A DNA stretch of 64,000 nt from Sphingomonas phyllosphaerae 5.2 (GCF_000419605.1 NZ_ATTI01000001.1:1401501-1465500), one strand, 5' to 3'; positions 18,231 to 28,521 are shown, counted from the first letter of the stretch. Notes: generated by a model not told the origin, from the letters alone. Translations and numbers: made by a program.

Positions 18231-18371
18231 TCGAGGCCGGTGAGGGCGCGCAGATGCGGGCAGGCCGCCGCCATGTCAAGCCACCGATTGCAAAGTGCGG
18301 CGCGCGCGCGATACAAGCCCGCAGCGCAACGTGTGTTGCATCGATATAACAGCTATGCCACAGGACTGCCG

Positions 18372-19046
18372 ATGACCCTCTCCGCCCCCGCTCTCCGCAA
18401 CGACGATTCCACCGCGATGCGCCAGGCGATGGTCGCCAGCCAGCTGCGCACCTCGGCGGTCAGCGACCCGCGGGTCGTGGCCGCCATGGCCGAGGTGCCG
18501 CGCGAGGCGTTCGTCCCCGCCGGGGTCGCGGCGCTGGCGTACCGCGACACGGCGATCGACCTGGGCGAGGGCCGCTCGCTCAACACGCCGCTCGCGACCG
18601 CGCGGCTGCTGGTGCAGGCGCGGCTGCTGCCGAGCGACCGGGTGCTGCTGATCGGCGCGGCGGGTGGATATTGCGCGGCCGTGCTGGCGTCGCTGGTCGC
18701 CGAGATCGTCGCGGTCGAATCGAGCCCCGCGCTCGCTGCGCACGCACGTACGGCACTGGCGGCGACACCGAACGTGACGGTGGTGGAGGGGCCGCTGGAA
18801 AACGGCCATCCCGAGGGCGCGCCCTATGACGTGTTGGTCGTGGATGGCGCGATCGAGGAGTTGCCCGCTACGCTTGCATCGCAGGTGGTCGACGGCGGTC
18901 GGATCGTCAGCGGACTGATCGAGCGCGGCGTGTTCCGCCTCGCTGCGGGCGCGCATCGCGGCGCGGCCACTGCGCTCGCGCCGTTCGCCGATATCGACTC
19001 GGTCCGGCTCCCCGGCTTCGCGCGCCCGCACAGCTTCACCTTCTAA
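18372..19046 (+). CDS. PCMT-like methyltransferase family protein (divergent)
   Basis: 224 residues from ATG 18372. The start resembles protein-L-isoaspartate O-methyltransferase: MRQAMVASQLRTSAVSDPRV, then AEVPREAFVP. However, the PCMT substrate loop normally read as GQTISQP is here GRSLNTP, and SAM motif I (G-T-G-S-G-Y in the true enzymes) is GAAGGY. A Rossmann core is still visible (VLLIGAAGGYCAAVLASL, VAVESSPAL). It is most likely a family paralogue with an altered or lost repair activity. It lies 11 nt upstream of tolC, so the two are probably cotranscribed. Confidence 0.75.
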   Translation: MTLSAPALRNDDSTAMRQAMVASQLRTSAVSDPRVVAAMAEVPREAFVPAGVAALAYRDTAIDLGEGRSLNTPLATARLLVQARLLPSDRVLLIGAAGGYCAAVLASLVAEIVAVESSPALAAHARTALAATPNVTVVEGPLENGHPEGAPYDVLVVDGAIEELPATLASQVVDGGRIVSGLIERGVFRLAAGAHRGAATALAPFADIDSVRLPGFARPHSFTF

Positions 19047-19057
19047 GGATCACCGAC

Positions 19058-20587
19058 TTGCGCCTCCGCCCGCTCCTGCCTTTGTCATCGGTTGCCGTCA
19101 TGCTGGTGCTGGCCGGGGCGAGCCCGGCGGTGGCGGATACGTTGCGGGACGCGCTGGTGCGCGCCTATCGCGACAATCCGACGCTGGCAGCGCAGCGCGC
19201 CGCGCAGCGCGCCAACGACGAGAACGTGCCGATCGCGCGCTCGCAGGGGCGGCCCAACGTGGCCGCACAGGGCGGGATCACCGACAATTTCCTGCGTGGA
19301 GGCAACAGCTTCACCACCCCGGAGAAGCGCCTGGATGGCCAGATCGGCGTGACCGTACCGCTCTATCAGGGCGGGCGCGTGCGCAACGGCGTGCTGGCGG
19401 CTGAAACGCGCGTCGAGGCGGGGCAAGCCAATCTGCGCGGAACCGAGGCGACGACCTTCACGGACGTGGTCAGCGTCTACAACAACGTGATCCGCGACGA
19501 GGCGATCGTCGGGTTGAACACGCAGAACGTGCGCGTGCTGGAGACGAACCTGCGTGCCAGCCGCGACCGCTTCGAGGTCGGCGACCTGACGCGTACCGAC
19601 GTCGCGCAATCCGAGGCGCGGCTGAGCCTGGCGCGCGCGCAACTGCAATCGGCGCAGGCGACGTTGATCTCCAGTCGTGAAAATTACGTGCGGCTGGTCG
19701 GCATCGCGCCGGGCGTGCTGGAAGCGCCGCCGGTCTTGCCGAAATTCCCGGCCTCGCCCGATAGCGCCGTGGACGTGGCGTTGCAGGACAATCCGAACCT
19801 CATCGCGGCGCGACGGGTACGCGACGCGACCGACTACGACGTGCGGGTCGCGCGCGCGAGCCGCCGGCCACAGGTGAACGCGACGGTTTCGCAGAACTAC
19901 TTCAACTTTCTCGGCTCGCTGGGGCAAGGAAGCGCGGCGGGGCTGGGCAGCGTGCAGACCGGCAATGCGACCAGCGCCGGCGTGACGCTGAACCTGCCGC
20001 TGTTCCAGGGCGGACGACCGGGCGCACTGGTGCGGCAGGCGCAGGAACTGCGCGGTCAGGCGATAGAGCAGGCGACGGCGGCGGAGCGGCAGGTGGTCGC
20101 TTCCGCGCGATCGGCCTATGCGGTGTGGCGCTCCTCGCTGGAGGTGATTGCCTCCGCCGAGGCGGCCGTCGCGGCCAACAAGCTGAGCCTGGAAGGCGTT
20201 CGCGCCGAGAACAGCGTCGGTACGCGTACCGTGCTGGACATCCTGAACGCCGAGCAGGAATTGCTGAACAGCCAGGTGACGCTCGTATCGGCACGGCGCG
20301 ACGCCTATGTCGCGGGCTTCGCGCTGCTGGCGGCGATGGGACATGCCGAGGCGGAGGACCTGGGGCTGGACGGCGGGCCGCTTTACGATCCGACTATCCA
20401 TTACTCGGCGGTGCGCGGCAAGCTGAACGATTTCGACGACGGCGTGCGCGCGCAGCCGGTCGCCAGCAGCACCGCAGGCAGCGTGGCGCAGACCGCGGCG
20501 GTGACGCGTCCGCTCGATCCGCTGCTCGAAAGCAATGTTGACAGGACGCCCGCATTGACGACAGGTGTCGATACACCACGCCCGTGA
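19058..20587 (+). CDS. tolC: TolC-family outer membrane efflux protein
   Basis: 509 residues from TTG 19058, with AAGGAT 8 nt upstream. A signal peptide (LPLSSVAVMLVLAGASPAVA) is followed by DTLRDALVRAYRDNPTLAAQ, the standard TolC opening. Two structural repeats of long helices and beta segments follow, with IGVTVPLYQGGRVRNGV in the first half and GVTLNLPLFQGGRPGALV in the second; the LYQGG/LFQGG pairs are the hallmark. It forms the trimeric outer-membrane channel for type I secretion and RND/MFS efflux. The last 70 residues are a polar disordered tail. The inner-membrane partners are elsewhere. Confidence 0.92.
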   Translation: MRLRPLLPLSSVAVMLVLAGASPAVADTLRDALVRAYRDNPTLAAQRAAQRANDENVPIARSQGRPNVAAQGGITDNFLRGGNSFTTPEKRLDGQIGVTVPLYQGGRVRNGVLAAETRVEAGQANLRGTEATTFTDVVSVYNNVIRDEAIVGLNTQNVRVLETNLRASRDRFEVGDLTRTDVAQSEARLSLARAQLQSAQATLISSRENYVRLVGIAPGVLEAPPVLPKFPASPDSAVDVALQDNPNLIAARRVRDATDYDVRVARASRRPQVNATVSQNYFNFLGSLGQGSAAGLGSVQTGNATSAGVTLNLPLFQGGRPGALVRQAQELRGQAIEQATAAERQVVASARSAYAVWRSSLEVIASAEAAVAANKLSLEGVRAENSVGTRTVLDILNAEQELLNSQVTLVSARRDAYVAGFALLAAMGHAEAEDLGLDGGPLYDPTIHYSAVRGKLNDFDDGVRAQPVASSTAGSVAQTAAVTRPLDPLLESNVDRTPALTTGVDTPRP

Positions 20588-20637
20588 GGTACGGGGTGGC
20601 CCGCGTTGCGCGGGTAAAGCGTTGTGAGGACGACCCG

Positions 20638-21282
20638 ATGGCGGATTTGAGCGGCGAGCCATCGATGGAAGACATCCTCGCCTCGATCAAGCGGGTGATC
20701 AAGGAAGGTGAGGCGCCTGCGCCGCGGCGCACGCCACCGCCGCCGGCGCGGGACGAGGAACTCGCCGCACGCGACGCGATCCTGGAACTGAACGAGCCGT
20801 TGTCGATGCCAACCCCGTCGCCCGTGCAGCAGCAACCTGCGCTCGATCCATGGGAAGAGCGGCTGGCCGCGGCGTCGGCGCCCCTGCCGTCGAACCCTGA
20901 GCGGTCGAGCCCCGGGCCGTCGAACCCCGGATTTTCGAGTTCGGTGTCGGCGGCTCCTGCGTCGTCGGCTGCTGTCTCGCAAAGCCCTGTTCCCCCGACC
21001 CCCGCGCCGCCCGCCCCCCCGCCGCCAGCGGCGATGAGTGCGCATGAGGTCGACGACTCGCCGGTGGTGTCGCCTGCGACGGTCGAGGCGACGCGCGGGG
21101 CGTTGGGTGCGCTGTCGCGGCTGATCGTCAAGCCCGAGGCGGAGAGCGACGGGACGCTCGAGGGGCTGGTGCGCGAAATGCTGCGCCCGATGCTGAGCGA
21201 CTGGCTCGACCAGAATCTGCCGCAGCTGGTCGAGCAGATGGTGGCGCGGGAGATCGCGAAGATCACCTCCAGCCAGGGCTGA
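20638..21282 (+). CDS. popZ: PopZ/DUF2497 polar organiser-like protein
   Basis: 214 residues. A short N-terminal helix EPSMEDILASIKRVIKEG (the PopZ partner-binding helix) is joined by a 130-residue disordered Pro/Ser/Ala-rich linker to a C-terminal helical oligomerisation region LEGLVREMLRPMLSDWLDQN then LPQLVEQMVAREIAKI. This is the Caulobacter PopZ architecture: a self-assembling scaffold at the cell pole that tethers ParB/parS and signalling proteins. ATG 20638 is chosen because the conserved helix begins there. It lies 50 nt after tolC and before valS, a gene order seen in related alphaproteobacteria. Confidence 0.82.
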   Translation: MADLSGEPSMEDILASIKRVIKEGEAPAPRRTPPPPARDEELAARDAILELNEPLSMPTPSPVQQQPALDPWEERLAAASAPLPSNPERSSPGPSNPGFSSSVSAAPASSAAVSQSPVPPTPAPPAPPPPAAMSAHEVDDSPVVSPATVEATRGALGALSRLIVKPEAESDGTLEGLVREMLRPMLSDWLDQNLPQLVEQMVAREIAKITSSQG

Positions 21283-21350
21283 CCCGACTCGCGCAGCGGC
21301 GGGGGACGACGATTGTCTCCCCTGTCACCTTCTGCTCTATGATGCCGCTC

Positions 21351-23387
21351 ATGAAGAAGCTGACCTTTGCGAGCCTGCTCGCGCTCGCCGCCGTTGCCGC
21401 CACCCCGGCTTCGGCGCGGCAACTGACCATTGATGACGTGACCACGCTAAGCCGCGTCGGCGCGCCCGCAATGTCGAAGGACGGGCGCTGGTTGGTCTGG
21501 TCGCAACGCGAGACCGACGTAGCGGCCGACCGCGGCCGCTACGACCTGTGGAAGCTCGACCTGACCCGCGCCGATGCACGCCCGGTGAAGCTCGCCGCCG
21601 ATCCGCAAATGGACGAGAACGATCCACAGCTGATCGGCAGCATCGTCTACTTTGCTGCCGACGATGCGATATGGTCGATGCCGGTCACCGGGGGCACGCC
21701 GCGACGCGTGACCGACTTCAAGGGCGGGTTCGGCGGGTTCAAGGTCGCACCGACCGGCGACCGCATCCTGATCTGGGCAGATCGCCGCCCCGGCGCGCCG
21801 ACGCTGGAACCCGCAACCGACAAGAAGCCTGCCAATGCCGGCGTCGGGCGTACCTACGACAAATTGTTCGTGCGGCACTGGGATACGTGGGCAGACGGGA
21901 CGCGCTCGCAATTGTTCGTCTTGCCGCTGGCGGGCGGAAGCGCGCGCGGCAACGGGCGCGCACTGGCGCCGGCGCTGCTCGGGGATACACCGTCCAAGCC
22001 GTTCGGCGGGGGCGAGGAAGTGACGTGGAGCCCGGACGGGCGCACCGTCTACTTCGCACTGCGCGAGCCAGGGCGGATCGAGTCGCTGTCGACCAACCTC
22101 GACATCTTCTCGGTACCTTCGGATGCCAGTGTGGCGCCAGCCAACCTGACCGCCGCCAATCTGGCGACCGACACGCAGCCGGCGGTGTCTCCGGACGGGC
22201 GGACCCTGGCGTGGCTGGCGATGCGGCGGCCGGGATATGAGGCGGACCGCTTCGTCGTGACCCTGCGCGATCTTGCGACCGGAAAGACGGTGTCACTGAC
22301 CGAGCGCTGGGATCGTTCGATCGCGTCACTGCAATGGGCACCCGATTCGCGGTCGCTGTACGTGACTGCCGACGACACGCAGGAGACGCCGCTGTTCCGC
22401 GTCGATGCCGCGAGCGGGGCGGTGAGGCGGCTGACCGGCGAGGGGCATGTCGCCGGCGTTGCGGTGGGGCCGCGCGGTGCGGTCGTCGCGCTCGACAGCC
22501 TGACCGCGCCGGACGATTTCTACCGCGTCGGCGACGCGCGCGCGCTGATGCGGCTGACCAATGTCAACGCTGCGAAGCTGGCGGGGATCGACATGCCGTC
22601 GGTGGAGCGGTTCAGCTTCAAGGGCGCGAACAACGACACCGTGTGGGGCTATGCGGTGCGACCCTCCGGCACGACGGACAAGGTGCCGGTGGCGTATATG
22701 GTGCACGGCGGACCGCAGGGGTCGAGCAACAACAGCTGGTCGTATCGCTGGAACCCCGCGGTGTTCGCAGGCGCGGGCTATGGCCTGGTCGCGGTCGATT
22801 TCCACGGCTCTACCGGCTACGGTCAAGGCTTTACCGACGCGATCGGCGGCAATTGGGGCGGGTGGCCGCTCGAGGACCTGCAAAAGGGTCTGGCCGCCGC
22901 GACCACGCGGTTTTCGTGGCTCGATGCCGGGAACGCCTGCGCGCTCGGCGCCAGCTATGGCGGCTACATGATGAACTGGATCGAGGGGCGCTGGCCGGAC
23001 CGGTTCAAGTGCATCGTCCAGCATGACGGCGTCTTCGACGCGCGCGCCATGGCCTATGAAACCGAAGAACTGTGGTTCGACGAATGGGAGCACGGCGGAA
23101 AGGCCTATTTCGAGGACCCGCAGGCCTTCGAGAAGTGGAACCCGGTCAATCACGTCAAGAAGTGGAAGACGCCGCAGCTGGTGATCACGGGCGAGAAGGA
23201 CTTCCGCATCCCCTATACGCAAGGGCTGGCGGCGTTCACCGCGCTTCAGCGGCGCGACATTCCGTCGCGGTTGTTGGTCTTCCCGAACGAAAACCATTGG
23301 GTGCTGAAGCCGTCGAACTCGCGGCAATGGTATGGCGAGGTCTTGGGGTGGATGGATCGCTGGACCAGGGGCGGCGCGGCGCGCTGA
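21351..23387 (+). CDS. Secreted S9-family serine peptidase (acylaminoacyl/dipeptidyl peptidase type)
   Basis: 678 residues from ATG 21351, which begins an ideal signal peptide (MKKLTFASLLALAAVAATPA, then SARQ); ATG 21339 is the alternative start. A seven-bladed propeller of PD40-type repeats (SPDGRTVYFA, SPDGRTLAWL, APDSRSLYVT) leads into a prolyl-oligopeptidase fold. The catalytic Ser lies in GASYGGYMMN, Asp in ITGEKDFRIPY and His in PNENHWVLKP. It likely degrades oligopeptides in the periplasm. It is monocistronic and converges with the small gene at 23395. Confidence 0.9.
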   Translation: MKKLTFASLLALAAVAATPASARQLTIDDVTTLSRVGAPAMSKDGRWLVWSQRETDVAADRGRYDLWKLDLTRADARPVKLAADPQMDENDPQLIGSIVYFAADDAIWSMPVTGGTPRRVTDFKGGFGGFKVAPTGDRILIWADRRPGAPTLEPATDKKPANAGVGRTYDKLFVRHWDTWADGTRSQLFVLPLAGGSARGNGRALAPALLGDTPSKPFGGGEEVTWSPDGRTVYFALREPGRIESLSTNLDIFSVPSDASVAPANLTAANLATDTQPAVSPDGRTLAWLAMRRPGYEADRFVVTLRDLATGKTVSLTERWDRSIASLQWAPDSRSLYVTADDTQETPLFRVDAASGAVRRLTGEGHVAGVAVGPRGAVVALDSLTAPDDFYRVGDARALMRLTNVNAAKLAGIDMPSVERFSFKGANNDTVWGYAVRPSGTTDKVPVAYMVHGGPQGSSNNSWSYRWNPAVFAGAGYGLVAVDFHGSTGYGQGFTDAIGGNWGGWPLEDLQKGLAAATTRFSWLDAGNACALGASYGGYMMNWIEGRWPDRFKCIVQHDGVFDARAMAYETEELWFDEWEHGGKAYFEDPQAFEKWNPVNHVKKWKTPQLVITGEKDFRIPYTQGLAAFTALQRRDIPSRLLVFPNENHWVLKPSNSRQWYGEVLGWMDRWTRGGAAR

Positions 23388-23394
23388 GCGCGCG

Positions 23395-23790
23395 TCAGGC
23401 CGCTGCCAATCTTCCATGCACGGGTGGGAGGACTTCCTCGTCCTCCCACGCCAGCCGCGCCGTCAGGCGCCGCCCGAACGTTCGCAGGGTGTCGATATAG
23501 CCGGGCCAGTCCGCCTGGATCAGCTCCGGGGTCCAGCGCGTGACCAGCGCGCTGTAGTCGCTCAGCAAGGTCTGCAAGTCAGCGATCGCTTCGGCATGCA
23601 GCGGCGCAAGCGCTTGCCTGTTCAAGTAATTCTGCTCTTCGTTCAGGTACGTCTTCACCGTCTTCGCGAACTTCATCCGCGCGCGCAAGAAATCGCCCAT
23701 ATCGACGTCGGGCCAGCCGGAAACCGCGGCGGTGACCCGATCCATGGCGGATTGCAGTTCTTCGTGTTGATGGCGGACGCGACTCGGCAT
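23395..23790 (-). CDS. Small helical protein, hemerythrin-fold-like
   Basis: 131 residues starting MPSRVRHQHEELQSAMDRV. It is predicted all-helical with four helices. The ends resemble hemerythrin HHE domains (an early HQHEELQ and a late AWEDEEVLPPV), but most iron-ligand histidines are not in the expected places, so metal binding is doubtful. It is soluble, without signal peptide. An in-frame extension to 23829 lacks support. It sits between the S9 peptidase and valS, transcribed leftward. Confidence 0.6.
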   Translation of the reverse strand: MPSRVRHQHEELQSAMDRVTAAVSGWPDVDMGDFLRARMKFAKTVKTYLNEEQNYLNRQALAPLHAEAIADLQTLLSDYSALVTRWTPELIQADWPGYIDTLRTFGRRLTARLAWEDEEVLPPVHGRLAAA

Positions 23791-23896
23791 GGGCAGGGGT
23801 GCTCCTCTGTTTCTCCTTATCGGTAACATTCGTTAAGCGATCGTGCGTGATCGCGTCCGGCTTCTCAGCAGGTGATGGTCCCGCTAAAGCCCGGGC

Positions 23897-26536
23897 ATGA
23901 CCGAGCTTCCGAAGACCTTCGACCCCGCCACGATCGAATCCCGCTGGTATGCGCATTGGGAGGACAACGGGCTGTTCCGCCCCGAGCGTCCGAACGCCGA
24001 GCCATGGACGATCGTGAACCCGCCGCCGAACGTCACGGGGTCGCTGCACATCGGCCACGCGCTCGACAATACGTTGCAGGACATCCTGACGCGGCATGCG
24101 CGGCTGAAGGGCAAGGACGCCTTGTGGGTGGTCGGCACCGACCATGCCGGGATCGCGACGCAGATGGTGGTCGAGCGGCAGATGGCGGCGGCTGGCGAGA
24201 AGCGCACCGACCTGACCCGCGAGGCGTTCGTCGACAAGGTGTGGCAATGGAAGGCGGAAAGCGGCGGCCAGATCACGCGCCAGTTGCGCCGGCTCGGCTG
24301 CTCGATGGACTGGGCCAACGAGCGATTCACGATGGACGAGGGCTTCAGCAAGGCCGTGCTGAAGGTGTTCGTCGACCTGCACGCGCGTGGGCTGCTGTAT
24401 CGCGACAAGCGGCTGGTGAACTGGGACCCGGGTCTCGGCACCGCGATCAGCGATCTGGAGGTCGAGACGCGCGAGGTTCAGGGCCGGTTCTGGCACCTGC
24501 GCTACCCGCTGGCGGACGGATCGGGGCATATCGCGGTCGCGACTACGCGGCCCGAGACGATGCTGGCCGATATGGCGATCGCGGTGCATCCCGAGGACGA
24601 CCGCTATCGCGCGCTGGTCGGGCAGCAGGTGCGGCTGCCGATCACCGGTCGGCTGATCCCGATCGTGGCCGACGAACATGCCGATCCCGCGCTGGGATCG
24701 GGCGCGGTCAAGATCACACCGGGGCACGACTTCAACGATTTCGAGGTCGGCCGCCGCGCCGGGATCGAAGCCCGCGACATGCTCAACATGCTCGATGCGC
24801 AGGCGCGGGTAGTGCAGACCGCCGACGGGCTGATTCCGGAGGAGTTCCTGGGGTTTACCACCGCGGAGGCGCGCGCGGCTGTGGTCGCGCGACTGAAGGC
24901 TGAGGGCGTGCTGATCGCGCAGGTCGACAAGGACGGCGTCGCGCACGACGCCGAGGCACGGACGATCCAGACGCCGTATGGCGACCGTTCGGGCGTGGTG
25001 ATCGAGCCGTGGCTGACAGACCAATGGTATGTCGATGCCGCCACGCTGGCCAAGCCCGCGATCGAGGCGGTACGTTCGGGCAAGATCCGGATCGTGCCGA
25101 AGACGTGGGAGAAGACGTTCTTCAACTGGATGGAGAACATCCAGCCGTGGTGCGTGTCGCGGCAATTGTGGTGGGGACACCGCATCCCGGCGTGGTTCGC
25201 CGAGGACGGGCGCATCTTCGTGGCGGAAAGCGCGGAAGAGGCGCAGGCGAAGGCGGGCGAGGGCGTCCTACTGATACAAGATCCGGACGTACTCGACACG
25301 TGGTTCTCCAGCGCGTTGTGGCCGTTCGCGACGATGGGCTGGCCGGAGAATGACGATCCGACGCTCGGCGGGCGCTATCCCAACGATGTGCTGATCTCCG
25401 GCTTCGACATCCTGTTCTTCTGGGACGCGCGGATGATGATGCAGGGCATCGAGTTCATGGACGACGTGCCGTTCCGCACGCTCTACCTGCATGGGCTGGT
25501 GCGCGCGGCGGACGGCGCGAAGATGTCGAAATCGAAGGGCAACACCGTCGACCCGCTCGGGTTGATCGACGCGTACGGCGCCGACGCGCTGCGCTTCTTC
25601 ATGGCGGCGATGGAAAGCCAGGGCCGCGACATCAAGATGGATGAGAAGCGCGTCGAGGGCTATCGCAACTTCGCGACGAAGCTTTGGAACGCCAGCCGCT
25701 TTGCACAGGCGAATGGCATCGGTGGATCGACCACCCTGGAGCCACCCGCCGCGACGCTGGCGGTCAACAAATGGATCGTCGCCGAAACGGTGCAGGCGGT
25801 GCAGTCGGTGGACCTCGCGCTCGCCGATTATCGCTTCGATGCCGCGGCCAATGCGATCTACCAGTTCGTGTGGAGCCGGTTCTGCGACTGGTATCTCGAG
25901 TTGATCAAGGGCGCGATCGACGACGAGACGAAGGCGGTGGCGGGGTGGGTCCTCGACCAGATCCTGGTGCTGCTGCACCCGTTCATGCCGTTCATCACCG
26001 AAGAATTGTGGCACGCGCTGGCACCTCGGCAGCACGCGCTGATCGTCGGGCATTGGCCGATGGCGGACGCGCGCGCGCTCGATCCAACGGCCGTGGCGCA
26101 GATCGGGCGTGCGATCGAACTGATCGAGACGGTGCGCGGTGCGCGTGCCGAACTCAATGTCCCGCCGGGCGCAAGGATCGCGCTTCACACCGGCGCCGGG
26201 AGCGTTCCGTCCGACATCGCACCATATGTCGAGCGGCTCGCGCGCGTTACGCTGACGGCCGGCGAGGCGCACGGCGCGCGGGCACCGGTGCTGTGGGGTG
26301 CGGAGACGTTCGCGCTGGCGCTGGAGGGCGTGATCGACCTCGACGCGGAGCGGCAGCGGCTGGAGAAGTCGCTCGCGGCGGCGGAGAAGGAGCGCGACGG
26401 ATTGGCAGGTCGCCTGAACAACCCCAGCTTCGTGGAGCGCGCCAAGCCGGAGGCGGTCGAGAAGGCGCGGGCCGATCATGCCGAGAAGAGCGCGGATGCC
26501 GAACGCTTCGCTGCAGCTTTGGCGCGTTTGGGATGA
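23897..26536 (+). CDS. valS: Valyl-tRNA synthetase
   Basis: 879 residues, typical for the bacterial enzyme. A class Ia synthetase with the HIGH motif at residues 51-54 ([13 protein letters not shown]) and KMSKS at 542-546 ([14 protein letters not shown]). The editing CP1 domain is present ([39 protein letters not shown]). After the anticodon-binding domain, a C-terminal coiled coil typical of ValS ([20 protein letters not shown]) closes the protein. It is a single-copy essential gene with its own promoter in 23830-23896. Confidence 0.97.
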   Translation: MTELPKTFDPATIESRWYAHWEDNGLFRPERPNAEPWTIVNPPPNVTGSLHIGHALDNTLQDILTRHARLKGKDALWVVGTDHAGIATQMVVERQMAAAGEKRTDLTREAFVDKVWQWKAESGGQITRQLRRLGCSMDWANERFTMDEGFSKAVLKVFVDLHARGLLYRDKRLVNWDPGLGTAISDLEVETREVQGRFWHLRYPLADGSGHIAVATTRPETMLADMAIAVHPEDDRYRALVGQQVRLPITGRLIPIVADEHADPALGSGAVKITPGHDFNDFEVGRRAGIEARDMLNMLDAQARVVQTADGLIPEEFLGFTTAEARAAVVARLKAEGVLIAQVDKDGVAHDAEARTIQTPYGDRSGVVIEPWLTDQWYVDAATLAKPAIEAVRSGKIRIVPKTWEKTFFNWMENIQPWCVSRQLWWGHRIPAWFAEDGRIFVAESAEEAQAKAGEGVLLIQDPDVLDTWFSSALWPFATMGWPENDDPTLGGRYPNDVLISGFDILFFWDARMMMQGIEFMDDVPFRTLYLHGLVRAADGAKMSKSKGNTVDPLGLIDAYGADALRFFMAAMESQGRDIKMDEKRVEGYRNFATKLWNASRFAQANGIGGSTTLEPPAATLAVNKWIVAETVQAVQSVDLALADYRFDAAANAIYQFVWSRFCDWYLELIKGAIDDETKAVAGWVLDQILVLLHPFMPFITEELWHALAPRQHALIVGHWPMADARALDPTAVAQIGRAIELIETVRGARAELNVPPGARIALHTGAGSVPSDIAPYVERLARVTLTAGEAHGARAPVLWGAETFALALEGVIDLDAERQRLEKSLAAAEKERDGLAGRLNNPSFVERAKPEAVEKARADHAEKSADAERFAAALARLG

Positions 26537-26546
26537 GTTGTCTTCA

Positions 26547-26579
26547 GCGATCCAGCGCGCGTTTGGGACGCTGGATCGC
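26547..26579. repeat. 11-bp perfect inverted repeat after valS
   Basis: Arms GCGATCCAGCG (26547-26557) and CGCTGGATCGC (26569-26579) flank an 11-nt loop, starting 10 nt after the valS stop. There is no T-run on either side, so it is at most a weak intrinsic terminator or an RNA-stabilising 3' hairpin. Confidence 0.6.
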
Positions 26580-26653
26580 CCCGCTTCGCGTGCCGTGACC
26601 GGCGGCGGCCGACCTCGGGCGACGAGAGTTGCAGCCGCCGGGTCCCGTTGCAG

Positions 26654-28408
26654 CTAAGCCTGCGCTGCGCCGAAGTCCGATCGCATCCGGCGGACGCGGC
26701 CTTCACCGCGACGATTGAGTGCCAGCCGGACTCGGTCGAGCAATTCCGCGCGACGATAGGGCTTGCTCAGCACGTCGGTGGCGCGCGCGCGCGGGCCGCC
26801 GACGACCAGTTCCTCGTTATAGCCGGTGGTCATCAGCACCGAGACGCTGTCGTCGCGCTCGACCACCGCGTCGGCGAGCATCAGCCCGTTCATGCCGCCC
26901 GGCATCACGAGATCGGTGAACAGCAGATCGATCCGCTGATCGGCATGCGTTTCGTCGAAGAACTTCAGGCCCTCCTCGCCGCTCATCGCCGTCGATGCCT
27001 TGTAGCCCGCACCCTCCAGGATCTCGCGTGCGATCGCCAGCACTTCGTCGTTGTCGTCGACGATGAGGACATGTTGCGCAGCGCCGTCGTCGGCGCGTGG
27101 CGCTGACGGAGCCGCGGCAGCGTCGGGCACAGGCTTACGGTCGGACGGCATGACTGGAAACAGCATCCGCACCAGCGTGCCCTCGCCCGGCCGGCTCTCG
27201 ATTTCCAGACGCCCACCGGACTGGCGCACGAAGCCGCTGGCCATCGCAAGCCCGAGCCCGGTACCGTTGCCAGTGCTGCGGGTAGTGAAGAACGGCTCGG
27301 TCGCGCGCTCCGCGACTTCCGCGGTCATGCCCTCGCCCTCATCCTGAACCTGGAGTACGACATAGTCACCGGACGGCAGATCGTGGGCGGCGGCATCGCC
27401 GTTCAGGTGGCGTGCCATAGTGGAGATCGTGACGAGGCCGCCCATGGGCATCGCATCACGCGCGTTTCCAACGATGTTGAGCAATGCCACTTCGAGCTGG
27501 TCGGGATCGATCACGACGCGCTGTAGCCCGCGACGCAGGCTGAGATGGATGTCGACCTTTCCGTCGACTGAATCCTCGATCAGGCCGCTAAACTCGGTGA
27601 CAAGTTGCGTCAGGTCGAGCGCGCGCGGCTCCAGCCGGGTCTTGCGCGCGAAGGCCAGCAACTGCCGCGTCAGCTTGGCGCCGCGCTCGGCCGCCGACTG
27701 CGCGGCGGCGACGTAGCGCCGGACGCGCTCGGGATCCTTCGTATGGGTGACGAGCTCCAGATTGCCGTTCACGACCTGAAGCAAATTGTTGAAATCGTGC
27801 GCCAACCCGGCCGTGAGCTGGCCGATCGACTCCATCTTCTGCGCCTGGCGGTGCGATTGCTCAGAATTGCGGCGGCGGGTGACATCGAGCTGACTGGCGA
27901 AGAAATATTGCAGCTTGCCCTGCGTATCGTAGACCGGGCCGATGAACACCGCATTCCAGAATGGCGAGCCGTCGCGGCGGTAGTTCAGCACCTCCAGGGC
28001 CACCGACGAGCAAGTGCGGACCGCCTCGCGCATTTCCTCGACCGCGCTTCGATCGGTCTGCGCGCCTTGCAGGAAGCGGCAGTTGCGGCCGAGCACTTCG
28101 TCCTCCTCGTAACCGGTCAGGTCGAGGAACGCCTTGTTGGCGAAGACGATCGGATTATCGTCCTTGTTCGGATCGGTCAGCAGCATCGGCATCCGCGTCA
28201 TCTCGATCGCGGCGAAGAATACGCCGCCACGATCCTGCAGATCGGGATCGGTGATGGTGCTTTCGCGCCAATGATTCATGCCCGAGCGGCCGAGCGGCTC
28301 GGAAGCGCCGACGTCCATCGTCCCCTCGGCAGGGCGACCGGCGGCGAGGCCGGTCGAGTCGACATCCTTATGCTGGTTCGGGTCCGACGGCTGGATGGTG
28401 TCGCTCAT
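26654..28408 (-). CDS. LOV-domain hybrid histidine kinase (blue-light sensor)
   Basis: 584 residues from ATG 28408. A LOV/PAS domain lies at about 62-180, with the flavin motif GRNCRFLQG including photoadduct Cys110, the YRRDGSPFWN strand and the conserved Gln173 (FFASQLDVT). The dimerisation/phosphoacceptor helix has His204 (GLAHDFNNLL). A HATPase_c domain follows (VGNARDAMPMGG, DEGEGM, GTGLGLAMASG), then a C-terminal receiver domain (VLIVDDNDEV, phosphoacceptor Asp in LLFTDLVMPGG, Lys in SKPYRR). It should bind FMN and change autokinase activity in blue light. No transmembrane segment is present. It is a single gene with no adjacent output regulator. Confidence 0.92.
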   Translation of the reverse strand: MSDTIQPSDPNQHKDVDSTGLAAGRPAEGTMDVGASEPLGRSGMNHWRESTITDPDLQDRGGVFFAAIEMTRMPMLLTDPNKDDNPIVFANKAFLDLTGYEEDEVLGRNCRFLQGAQTDRSAVEEMREAVRTCSSVALEVLNYRRDGSPFWNAVFIGPVYDTQGKLQYFFASQLDVTRRRNSEQSHRQAQKMESIGQLTAGLAHDFNNLLQVVNGNLELVTHTKDPERVRRYVAAAQSAAERGAKLTRQLLAFARKTRLEPRALDLTQLVTEFSGLIEDSVDGKVDIHLSLRRGLQRVVIDPDQLEVALLNIVGNARDAMPMGGLVTISTMARHLNGDAAAHDLPSGDYVVLQVQDEGEGMTAEVAERATEPFFTTRSTGNGTGLGLAMASGFVRQSGGRLEIESRPGEGTLVRMLFPVMPSDRKPVPDAAAAPSAPRADDGAAQHVLIVDDNDEVLAIAREILEGAGYKASTAMSGEEGLKFFDETHADQRIDLLFTDLVMPGGMNGLMLADAVVERDDSVSVLMTTGYNEELVVGGPRARATDVLSKPYRRAELLDRVRLALNRRGEGRVRRMRSDFGAAQA

Positions 28409-28521
28409 GCGCGGGTTGGTGGAGGCGCTGCTATCATGCCGCCATAAAGTCGCGAGCCGACGGACCGTTCCAAAGCCATGACGAGCGGAGCACGAAGCCG
28501 CGCTCGCCATGCCGGGGATCG

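Noticed and set aside
23579..25180. Long minus-strand open frame opposite valS
   Set aside because: It is the antisense of a strongly conserved gene. High-GC genomes leave few stops on the opposite strand, and the translation is Arg/His/Gln-rich without domains.
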